From: Xanthobacteraceae bacterium
GTDB lineage: Bacteria > Pseudomonadota > Alphaproteobacteria > Rhizobiales > Xanthobacteraceae
Assembly (NCBI GenBank): GCA_030037185.1
Contig: JASHRR010000379.1
Coordinates: 1 to 5,813, forward strand
Length of the DNA stretch: 5,813 nucleotides
Direction of reading: 5' to 3'
Shown: positions 1-5,522 of the stretch, in pieces
Numbering within the stretch: the stretch's first letter is position 1
Layout: each line of letters opens with the position of its first letter
Program-made: the position numbers and the translations under genes
Notes under the pieces: model-generated
Told to the model about the DNA's origin: nothing
Seen by the model: the letters and a program-made list of their open reading frames with translations, nothing else
Database searches by the model: none

Positions 1-1251
1 GGCGACGCCTTCGCGGCTTCGATCAATTCGATGTTGCAGCCAGCGAATTCGGGCAAGGACGAGATGGTAATCGGCAGCCCGAAATTTACCGCTACGCTGG
101 GTCCGTTCTACAAAACAGAACTGTTTTCCGGCGCCGGCATGGGCTATCACAGCAATGACGCGCGCTCCTCGGTGATAACCGAAGTTCCGGGCGCGCCGGG
201 GCAGCCGGAGGGTGGGTCGCCATTGCTGGTCCGCTCACGCGGCGGCGAGGTCGGCATTCGTACCAAGATAGTGCCGGACCTGGAGAGTTCGGTCAGCGCT
301 TTCTACATCCACCAAGATTCAGAGCTGTTCTTCGATGGCGACACCGGCACCACCACGGCGGGGCTACCCAGCCAGCGCACTGGCCTCGAATTCACCAACG
401 ACTACCGTCCGACCTCATGGTTTCACATCGACGCCAATCTCGCGCTGTCGCGCGCCCGGTTTCTCGGCTTCGATTATGCGCAGAACGCGCTCTATCAATC
501 GCTTCTCTCGACGGCATCCGGCACCCCGACGGCCTCGACACCTGGTCTCGCGCAGGCGCTGATCGGCAACGCCCCGGGCAACTTCGTCTACAACGCGCCC
601 TGGATGGTGGCATCCGCAGGCATCACGCTGGGCGAAAAGACCGGCTGGTTCAGTTCGCTGCGTTGGCGCTACTTCAGCTCACGACCGCTCACCGAGGACG
701 GCACGTTCCAGTCGCCACCGTTCAACGTCATCAATGGCACCGTCGGCTACCGATTCGAGAACGGCTGGCGCATCCAACTCGACGCGCTCAACCTGCTGAA
801 CTCGACGGCCGACCAGGCGACCTACGCCTACGGCGCGCTGCTCACCAGCGATTACCTGTTCAACCTTTGTTTTCAAACTCCAAAGCCGCCGGCTACGGCT
901 GCCGTCTGCCAGAACGGCGTGATGGACTATGTGTATCATCCGCTCGAGCCGCTGCCTGCTATGGCGAGTGAACTTTCGCATGCTATTCGGGAGTACCCGC
1001 CGTCGGCGAATTACAATTGGACCGGGTTCTATCTCGGCGCACATGTCGACGGCGGCCGGTCCAGGACCAGCAGCAGCGCCATCAACACTTCGACCGGCAC
1101 CTCGGTCGATCCCGGCGATGTCAATCCAACGGACTGGCATGGCGGCATGCAGTTCGGCTACGACTACATGACGCCGACCCGCGTGGTGCTCGGCATAGAG
1201 GGAGACGTATCCTCCGGCGGCAGAAAGACGACCGCGCGGACGCCTCCATAG
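1..1251 (+). CDS. TonB-dependent receptor, C-terminal barrel (5' partial) running into the start of an Omp25-like module
   Basis: The reading frame is open from base 1 and stops at 1249-1251; the ATG at 31 is internal to the receptor and not a believable start. Typical receptor barrel signatures are visible: LGPFYKTELFSGAGMGYHSND, then LLVRSRGGEVGIRTK, SELFFDGDTGTT, NDYRPTSWFHIDANLALSRA, GNAPGNFVYNAPWMVASAGI, WRYFSSRPLTEDG and IQLDALNLLNS. Such receptors are TonB/ExbBD-powered outer-membrane importers; the substrate cannot be told from this part. After YVYHPLEPL, where these receptors usually have one last strand ending in an aromatic residue, the frame goes instead into a linker and NYNWTGFYLG, the first strand of an Omp25-type barrel. 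The final 10 or so residues before the stop are off-frame, so the end is caused by the frameshift and is not natural. Confidence 0.8.
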   Translation, partial: GDAFAASINSMLQPANSGKDEMVIGSPKFTATLGPFYKTELFSGAGMGYHSNDARSSVITEVPGAPGQPEGGSPLLVRSRGGEVGIRTKIVPDLESSVSAFYIHQDSELFFDGDTGTTTAGLPSQRTGLEFTNDYRPTSWFHIDANLALSRARFLGFDYAQNALYQSLLSTASGTPTASTPGLAQALIGNAPGNFVYNAPWMVASAGITLGEKTGWFSSLRWRYFSSRPLTEDGTFQSPPFNVINGTVGYRFENGWRIQLDALNLLNSTADQATYAYGALLTSDYLFNLCFQTPKPPATAAVCQNGVMDYVYHPLEPLPAMASELSHAIREYPPSANYNWTGFYLGAHVDGGRSRTSSSAINTSTGTSVDPGDVNPTDWHGGMQFGYDYMTPTRVVLGIEGDVSSGGRKTTARTPP

Positions 1252-1928
1252 AAAGCAACGTCTTCGACAGCGAAACGGCGCGCCTGCGCCTGGGCTACGC
1301 TGTCGACAACGTCCTGCTCTATGGAAGCGGCGGGCTCGCCTGGTCGAGCAATCAATACCTCCGAACCCAGCTGACCGGCACGCTGAACCTCGCGACCGCC
1401 GGCACCGATGAGGCCGTCAACAAGTATCTCAGCGGGTGGACCGCGGGCAGCAGAATAGCCTACGCCTTCGCCCAGAATTGGAACGCCTTCGCCGAGTATC
1501 GCTACATCGATTATGGGTCAACCAACGTCACACTGCCGTTCTCGCAGATTTCGGAGACGTCGAAGACGAGCGTAAGCGAGATCAATTTCGGAGTGAACTA
1601 CAAGTTCAACTGGGAGGCGCCGGCCAGTCGAGATTACACTTTGACGGCCAATATGAGTCGGCTGGCACCGACCCTGGTCCGTCAGACACGCCCCGCTTCT
1701 CGCACCTACAACTGGACCGGTGTCTATGCCGGCATCGATGGCGGCTATGGTTGGGGAACGTCGAGCGGCACCCTCTCGACCGCGGGGGGAGTTCCGCTGG
1801 CACCGTATGGGTACGGCGTTGCCGGCTCCTTTGCGGGCGCCTTCGTAGGCGGAAACTATCAGTTCGGCCAGTTCCTGATCGGCGCAGAAGTCGATCGGCA
1901 GTGGTCCAACCTAATCGGCAATAGTTAA
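1240..1928 (+). pseudogene. Remainder of Omp25-like module 1 and first half of module 2 (shifted frame)
   Basis: This segment has no start of its own: homology begins in mid-domain at SNVFDSETARLRLGYA in the frame that is minus one relative to the receptor part. It continues through LLYGSGGLAWS, NAFAEYRYIDYGS and SEINFGVNYKFNW (end of barrel 1, about 1613). An Ala/Arg/Pro-rich linker of about 30 residues follows, then TYNWTGVYAGIDGGYGWG opens barrel 2, which runs through FAGAFVGGNYQFGQFLIGAE to SNLIGNS before TAA at 1926-1928. The Omp25/Omp31 family forms small eight-stranded surface barrels in alphaproteobacteria. An ATG at 1017 precedes this stretch but lies in off-frame sequence over module 1, so a separate gene starting there is unlikely. 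Confidence 0.7.
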
Positions 1929-2351
1929 GCAGGTTCGGCGCTGGGGACGGCTTCCGCGCTCCCGGGAGGTCCCCTTACGATTGATACCAGGGTCAAAGAC
2001 TACGGCTCGGTCCGCGGCCGGCTCGGCATCGCGTTCGATCGCTTCCTGTTGTTCGGCACTGCCGGCTGGGCGTGGGGTACGCCGTCGACCGCCTACTCCG
2101 TGACCGGAGCTTCTGCCTCCTTCACCAACGGCGCCACCGCATACGGCTGGACCGCCGGCGCCGGCATCGACTACGCAATCACCAACAGCGTGTTCGGCCG
2201 CGTTGAATACCGCCACACCAGTCTTGCGGCGCCAAGCTTCGTCGACGTTGCCAGTAATTCCAGCGACACCGCGAACAAAGCACCGATCAACGACTTCCGT
2301 GTCGGCCTCGCCTACAAGTTCGACGGTATCCCGATCGTGGAGAAATTTTGA
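1929..2351 (+). pseudogene. C-terminal half of Omp25-like module 2 after an in-frame stop
   Basis: Sequence directly after the TAA at 1926-1928 stays in the same frame and stays homologous: a Gly/Pro/Ala-rich loop, then TIDTRVKDYGSVRGRLGIA, LLFGTAGWAWG, YGWTAGAGIDYAIT, VFGRVEYRHTSL and the final strand INDFRVGLAYKFDG, with stop TGA at 2349-2351. The pattern matches module 1 (RLRLGYA, LLYGSGGLAWS, AFAEYRY, NYKFNW), so the two modules are diverged duplicates. An ATG at 2049 could only start in the middle of a strand and gives 100 residues without a signal peptide, so it is not a real start. The TAA is most simply a one-base change from a codon such as CAA; this is inferred, because the ancestral base is not visible. 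Confidence 0.7.
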
Positions 2352-2514
2352 TGATCGCCCAAATTTCCCCACGTGGCTTTCGTGTCGCCGTTCGGCCTTT
2401 GTGCCAGCAGCTATGTCGCCGAACTAAAAGCCGTCTCTCTTGATTGACGTGGCGTCGGCCGTTGACTTCGACTTGTGGCGCCTAGATCACGGGTCTTCGC
2501 CGGCACTGTAGGGT
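2352..2514. other. Intergenic gap without recognised features
   Basis: I see no convincing coding frame, no hairpin followed by a T-run, and no promoter pair between the end of the outer-membrane pseudogene and the stop codon of the minus-strand remnant at 2515. Confidence 0.4.
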
Positions 2515-2880
2515 TTAGGACCCAATTTGTAAGTCCATCCCGTCGGCACAGCAGCTATCGAAGGTGCTACGGACCAAATGTGGCTTAGACATCGGATCGG
2601 CGTGCCGAAGCCCAGCCGTCAACGCGATTGCTGGCGGATCACAGCACAAAACCATCAGGGCTATGAGCCACCGGATTGCCATCTCTTGATCCGCAATACC
2701 AAGACCGCAGCGATGGACCTAACCGGTGCCGCTTCCGTCTCAATTTGCCGGCCCCCTGGCCGCCACGGTAGCGCGCTCTGCGGTGCCCGCCTCCGGTTTC
2801 CGTTCCTCCAGGAGCCCCGCACGGGCTTTGCGCTGGCCTTCGATCGCAAAGAGCGCGGCGTTCGTCTTGCCTCTCCGGGC
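2515..2880 (-). pseudogene. C-terminal part of a split coiled-coil membrane protein
   Basis: On the minus strand from 2880 downward the frame reads ARRGKTNAALFAIEGQRKAR, then a charged helix (GLLEERKPEAG, AERATVAARG). It shifts frame at about 2745 into GRQIETEAAPVRSIAA, then returns at about 2695 to the first frame with AIRWLIALMVLCCDPPAIAL, a strong membrane helix. Homology as I remember it ends near 2614; the frame stays open to TAA at 2515-2517. An ATG at 2680-2682 opens a 55-residue reading frame that mimics a signal-peptide protein, but its hydrophobic start is this terminal helix. The piece continues logically from the remnant at 4284-4669, which stops at DSAIEEAA, so the two are halves of one gene. 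Family function is unknown to me. The frameshifts plus the split make it a pseudogene. Confidence 0.65.
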
Positions 2881-2881
2881 T

Positions 2882-3130
2882 ACGATATTCGTCGTTCGCT
2901 CCTGCCGCATTGCGGCCTGCAACCACGCCCTGGTCCTGGGCGTGGCGCCAGTCTTCCCCGTGCACTAGGCCGTTCGGACCACGAAACTGACCGCGTCGCC
3001 GGCGGCATAGATATCCGGATCGGAGGTGGCGCAACGGACGTCGACCGCGATTCCGTTTTTCGTCTCGAGCCCCGCCGCCACGGCAAGCCAATCGTCCGGT
3101 AGCGCGCCGGCGCCGACCACGTGGCCTATA
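2882..3130 (-). pseudogene. Fragment of a ferredoxin-reductase-type FAD/NAD(P)H oxidoreductase
   Basis: The minus strand from about 3130 reads VVGAGALPDDWLAVAAGLET, then KNGIAVDVRCATSDPDIYAA followed by GDAVSF, with a stop at 2965-2967. TSDPDIYAAGD is the conserved second FAD-binding motif of pyridine-nucleotide-disulfide-type reductases. The homology resumes in the next frame near 2965 as HGEDWRHAQDQGVVAGRNAA plus GANDEYR, which matches the stretch that follows that motif in rhodocoxin/putidaredoxin reductase-like proteins (family knowledge). These enzymes pass electrons from NAD(P)H to a ferredoxin serving oxygenases. About 80 of the usual 400 or so residues remain: the N-terminal FAD and NAD domains and the C-terminal domain are missing, and the frame is broken once. 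The fragment stops abruptly at 2881, exactly where the split membrane-protein gene resumes. It is a dead remnant. Confidence 0.7.
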
Positions 3131-3144
3131 CCGAAATACCCGGG

Positions 3145-3167
3145 CTCCGCTTTTGGAGTCTGCGGAG
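3145..3167. repeat. Short inverted repeat in the gap between the oxidoreductase remnant and the Bug gene
   Basis: CTCCGC (3145-3150) and GCGGAG (3162-3167) are perfect six-base arms around an 11-base loop, followed on the plus strand by TTT. It could be a weak hairpin or an operator for the downstream gene; it is too short to call a terminator. Confidence 0.3.
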
Positions 3168-3256
3168 TTTACTTGTCCGTCATCCGGTGTTGGATTACAA
3201 GTTGGGGAGCCTCGGATGACTCCGAACTAAGACGAATTTGCCGACTGGCGCAGGAC

Positions 3257-4228
3257 ATGATGCTTTCGCGGCGCAAGCTCCTACGTATGGCCGCCGTTTC
3301 GGTTCCCCTTTTTCCGCACGTCGCCCTCGCGGAGGATTATCCGGTCCGGCCTGTGCGCGTAGTGCTTGGGCTTTCCCCAGGTGGATCCGTGGACATCGTG
3401 ACGCGCATCGTCGCCCAAGCGCTATCGGAATTTTTAGGCCAGCAATTCATTGTTGAAAACAAACCGGGCGCTGCCGGGGACGTCGCCACCGAGGTGGTCG
3501 TGCGCGCGACGCCAGATGGCTACACGCTTCTTGTCGTGCTCGCTGCTAACGCCATCAATGCGACACTGCACCAAAGGCTCAGGTTCAGCCCAGTCCGCGA
3601 TCTAGCGATGGTTGCCGGCATGGTGCGCGTGCCTAATGTCATGGAGATAAACCCCGCAGTGCCGGCGAATACCGTTCCCGAGTTCATCGCCTATGCCAAG
3701 GCGAATCCAGGTAAGCTCAGTTATGCCTCAGGCGGCACAGGCAGCTCGCTTCATGTGATCAGCGAACTGTTTAAGATGATGGCGGGAATCGACATGGTCC
3801 ACGTGCCGTATCGCGGCGGCGCACCTGCACTGATCGATTTGCTTGGCGGTCGGGTGCAGGTCATGTTTGACACGATACCCCAGGCGATCGACTACATTCG
3901 AGATGGCAAGCTTCGCGCGCTGGCCGTTACCACGGCGACACGCTCGGCGATACTGCCGAACGTGCCTGCGCTGAGCGATTTTGTTCCTGGTTTCCAGGCC
4001 GGAAGCTGGTGGGGGTTAGCCGCGCCGAAGGATACGCCCCACGAAATTATCCGCGTCCTCAGTTACGCAATAAACGCAGTTCTCTCAGACCCTAGAATCA
4101 AGGCTCGGCTCGCCGAGTTGGGAACCACACCGTTACTCTACGGTCCCGCCCCATTCGCGAGCTTTGTGGAGATGGAAACTGACAAGTGGGCGAGGGTGTT
4201 AAAGTTTTCGGGAACCAAGGAGGAGTGA
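3257..4228 (+). CDS. Tripartite tricarboxylate transporter (Bug/TctC) family periplasmic substrate-binding protein
   Basis: This 323-residue protein has the full length normal for the Bug family. Residues 1-25 are a signal peptide with a twin-arginine-like SRRKLLRM start, ending VALA before EDYPVRPVR. Family motifs follow in order: GLSPGGSVDIVTR (38-50), VENKPGAAGD (66-75), TPDGYTLL (85-92), GKLSYASGGTGSSLH (152-166), VHVPYRGGAPALIDLLGG (191-208), VMFDTIPQA (212-220), LRALAVTT (229-236) and WWGLAAPKDTP (251-261). Bug proteins bind small carboxylates or related organic acids in the periplasm; the ligand here is unknown. No TctA/TctB membrane genes are adjacent, which is common for these orphan receptors. 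The start is ATG at 3257 or the next ATG at 3260; AGGA at 3252-3255 is better spaced for 3260. The frame is open back to 3026, but that part is shadow sequence with no signal peptide. The gene is intact inside the inserted block. Confidence 0.92.
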   Translation: MMLSRRKLLRMAAVSVPLFPHVALAEDYPVRPVRVVLGLSPGGSVDIVTRIVAQALSEFLGQQFIVENKPGAAGDVATEVVVRATPDGYTLLVVLAANAINATLHQRLRFSPVRDLAMVAGMVRVPNVMEINPAVPANTVPEFIAYAKANPGKLSYASGGTGSSLHVISELFKMMAGIDMVHVPYRGGAPALIDLLGGRVQVMFDTIPQAIDYIRDGKLRALAVTTATRSAILPNVPALSDFVPGFQAGSWWGLAAPKDTPHEIIRVLSYAINAVLSDPRIKARLAELGTTPLLYGPAPFASFVEMETDKWARVLKFSGTKEE

Positions 4229-4283
4229 ACTCGACGCCCCAGAGAGCCACAAAAAAAGGCGCCCCGGCATGAAGCTCGGAAGC

Positions 4284-4669
4284 GGCCGCCTCCTCGATCG
4301 CGCTGTCCACTTGGTTGAGTCGCCAGTCCAGGTCGGCAACGTTGTGCGAGGCAAGATCGATCCGTGCGGCAAGCGTCGCCTCTAGCGTCTCGACGACCGC
4401 GGTAGCCTCACCCCGTTGCCCGACGTGCGCGGCGACAAGCTAGGCGTAAACCCAGCCGCATTGATGACTGCGAGCCCGGCAACGAGCGCCATGAGCACGA
4501 GATGCCAAATCCAAGCCGTCGCCCGCCGTGCCGCGGTCACGAGCGTGGCGCTCTCCATGCTGGGCGCCACGCCGATCACGGACAGCGGGGACAGCGTGAC
4601 CATGCCACGCACGCTGAACCAAGCCACGGCACCAGCGAGTGCGATTGCAACTATTATAACGTGAGTCAA
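4284..4669 (-). pseudogene. N-terminal part of the split coiled-coil membrane protein
   Basis: From 4669 downward the minus strand reads HVIIVAIALAGAVAWFSVRG (first membrane helix), MVTLSPLSVIGVA, and a second membrane stretch TAWIWHLVLMALVAGLAVIN. After INAAG the frame is lost near 4450. The next frame continues with LVAAHVGQRGEATAVVETLE, TLAARIDLASHNVADLDWRL and NQVDSAIEEAA, an Ala/Glu/Arg-rich coiled coil that breaks off at 4284. In the restored frame a TAG stands at 4440-4442 where a codon such as CAG would continue the helix. The only start in frame is TTG at 4667-4669, with a stop just upstream, so the original start is probably mutated. The continuation is at 2880-2515. Compared with family members as I remember them, short pieces are missing in both the first loop and the segment before the second helix. 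Confidence 0.65.
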
Positions 4670-4678
4670 AGTGACTCA
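4662..4678. promoter_or_regulatory. Perfect palindrome TGAGTCA-AAG-TGACTCA upstream of the small secreted protein
   Basis: Seven-base arms (4662-4668 and 4672-4678) flank a three-base centre, in the most AT-rich part of the neighbourhood, 62 bases before the start of the 60-residue protein. It also overlaps the TTG where the decayed minus-strand gene would start. The position fits an operator for a dimeric regulator serving either direction; the regulator is unknown. Confidence 0.4.
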
Positions 4679-4728
4679 ATTTACAAGCTCACCTATGTGA
4701 GAGAAAAACTCCGCCTTCCGAACAACTT

Positions 4729-4733
4729 GGAGG
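4729..4733 (+). promoter_or_regulatory. Ribosome binding site GGAGG
   Basis: A perfect GGAGG lies seven bases before the ATG at 4741. It is the strongest Shine-Dalgarno in the window and fixes the start of the small secreted protein. Confidence 0.75.
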
Positions 4734-4740
4734 GCTATAC

Positions 4741-4923
4741 ATGCGACTGATCTTCTCTGTTCTCGCCATCCTCTGGGCCACATCGATCGACGCCGCCCCA
4801 TCGAAGACCAGCGTTGCAGATCAAATCCGTCACCCGCAGGGGCAACAGATGGCGGGCGGCAATTGTACGACCACTTGTCAGTGGATCGGCCAGCAGCAAA
4901 TCTGTAACATGCATTGCTTCTAA
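4741..4923 (+). CDS. Small secreted cysteine-rich protein with a double CX3C pattern
   Basis: This is a 60-residue protein. Residues 1 to about 18 form a Sec-type signal peptide (MRLIFSVLAILWATSIDA, then APSK), leaving a mature peptide of about 42 residues in the periplasm or outside. The mature part has a polar segment (SVADQIRHPQGQQMAGGN) and a C-terminal cysteine motif with Cys at 42, 46, 55 and 59: CTTTC, eight residues, then CNMHC and a final Phe. Two evenly spaced CX3C pairs suggest two disulfides holding a hairpin, or a metal site with His58; neither is proven. GGAGG upstream and a terminator downstream show a complete monocistronic unit. I recall similar short proteins in Bradyrhizobium genomes but know no function for them. 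It is intact, in contrast to its neighbours. Confidence 0.8.
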   Translation: MRLIFSVLAILWATSIDAAPSKTSVADQIRHPQGQQMAGGNCTTTCQWIGQQQICNMHCF

Positions 4924-4944
4924 ACTCGCCTTAGAAGCAACAAC

Positions 4945-4983
4945 CCCTCCAAAGGCAGACCGCTTTGGGAGGGCCAATTTTTT
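4945..4983 (+). terminator. Rho-independent terminator after the small secreted protein
   Basis: CCCTCCAAAG (4945-4954) pairs with CTTTGGGAGGG (4963-4973) across an eight-base loop with one bulged G. CCAA and a run of six T (4978-4983) follow. It begins 21 bases after the stop codon. Confidence 0.8.
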
Positions 4984-5042
4984 CGGATGTGCGGAGCAGA
5001 GTTTCACGCGAAAATCGTCTCCCGCAGTACTTCCGCCTAACC

Positions 5043-5468
5043 TCAAGAGCAATATACCCGCGGCCTGGCCTGCACCGGCACAATCTGCTGTTTGGTTGGC
5101 GGGGCGGCGATCTCCTGCACCAGCTTATTGCGAGTCGCCTCCTTGAACTGTTCGCGCTCCTTGATCGCGATGACGAAGGATCCGGGCCCGCCGATGACGC
5201 AGTCTTCGTAGTAAAGATCGAGGTTCGGAACGGCGGGACCGCTGACGTAGCCCCGGCTCAGCATGATTGGCAGCCCGTTGATGGTGATGCCCGCCGCCAG
5301 CACGTCATCGCGCATGATGGTGACAGGCGGCCCCATATTATTGGAGCCGTCACCAGAAACTTCGATGACACGGCGCAGGCCGCTATAACCGCTCGAGTCG
5401 AACAGCGGCTTGGCAAATTGCAAAGCCCCGAAGATCGAGGTACGCGGCGCGCGCCGATAGGGGGCACG
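5043..5468 (-). pseudogene. DUF1194 (von Willebrand A-like) protein, C-terminal fragment
   Basis: About 141 residues match the C-terminal part of DUF1194 proteins as I know them: YRRAPRTSIFGALQFA, then RRVIEVSGDGSNNMG, AAGITINGLPIM, LDLYYEDCVIGGPGSFVIAI and KEREQFKEATRNKLVQEIA, ending VYCS and TGA. DUF1194 proteins are exported and have a von Willebrand A-like fold; their role is not established. The N-terminal half, with the signal peptide and the first metal-site motif (DxSxS), is absent. The open frame reaches back to a GTG at 5520-5522, but those first 18 residues (MLSVVLVFLTLRVTNEIK) do not resemble the family, so the true gene is cut at about 5468. There is no ribosome binding site at the GTG. 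It is most likely a truncated remnant; a short expressed protein is possible but less likely. Confidence 0.75.
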
Positions 5469-5522
5469 CTTGATCTCATTGGTAACCCGTAGGGTCAAAA
5501 AAACTAAAACGACTGATAGCAC

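Larger units (their letters stand above)
1..2351 (+). pseudogene. TonB-dependent receptor fused to two tandem Omp25-like beta-barrel modules, broken by a frameshift and a nonsense codon
   Basis: Three consecutive open stretches read as one ancestral outer-membrane gene. The frame is already open at base 1, so the 5' end (plug domain and most of the barrel) lies outside the window. Bases 1 to about 950 encode the C-terminal receptor barrel. A linker leads to a first Omp25-like module (about 1009-1613), a second linker of about 30 residues, and a second module (about 1704-2351). Both modules open with YNWTG and close with a strand ending NYKFNW or AYKFDG. The frame changes once (net loss of one base, or gain of two, near 1215-1250), and TAA at 1926-1928 interrupts otherwise continuous homology. 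I infer a pseudogene that was once a receptor with two extra small barrels. The alternative is that the receptor part is still made and the tail is dead. Confidence 0.75.
2881..4283. other. Inserted block of about 1.4 kb separating the two halves of the membrane-protein gene
   Basis: The minus-strand remnant above 4284 ends at a GCC codon (DSAIEEAA) and the remnant below 2880 starts at a GCC codon (ARRGKTNAAL). Joining them restores one protein. Everything between is foreign to it: an oxidoreductase fragment and a complete Bug/TctC gene. A 3-bp GGC (plus strand) lies at both borders (2878-2880 and 4284-4286), which could be a tiny target duplication or chance in GC-rich DNA. I see no terminal inverted repeats and no transposase, so the mechanism (illegitimate recombination or a mobile element since lost) is open. 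Confidence 0.5.

Noticed and set aside
679..1140. Minus-strand open frame of 153 codons
   Set aside because: Antisense to well-supported receptor and barrel sequence; no family features.
1215..1251. Programmed ribosomal frameshift joining the two barrel frames
   Set aside because: No clear slippery heptamer or downstream hairpin, and a second stop at 1926-1928 would still break the product.
1911..2372. Minus-strand open frame of 153 codons
   Set aside because: Antisense to the second barrel module; composition typical of a GC-rich shadow.
2401..2411. GTGCCAGCAGC, resembling a conserved 16S rRNA segment
   Set aside because: Only 11 bases match and the flanks are unlike rRNA; chance similarity.
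2511..2535. GGGTTTAGGACCC followed by an AT-rich stretch, loosely like an IS5-type terminus
   Set aside because: No matching inverted copy or transposase remnant in the window; too short to support.
2515..2682. A 55-residue minus-strand protein with a signal-peptide-like start
   Set aside because: The hydrophobic start is better explained as the terminal membrane helix of the split gene, which continues upstream in a recognisable coiled coil.
2578..3102. Plus-strand open frame of 174 codons
   Set aside because: It lies opposite two recognisable minus-strand remnants, is rich in Arg, Pro and Gly, and has no ribosome binding site or domain; it is a shadow.
3026..3256. Upstream extension of the Bug/TctC open frame
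   Set aside because: It would place the signal peptide in the middle of the protein and covers the oxidoreductase remnant on the other strand.
4229..4260. Terminator after the Bug/TctC gene at the run of seven A
   Set aside because: The run is A on the plus strand and no stem precedes it; read on the minus strand, the T-run likewise lacks a convincing stem.
4416..4664. Plus-strand open frame of 82 codons
   Set aside because: Shadow of the membrane-protein remnant, whose hydrophobic helices make sense on the minus strand.
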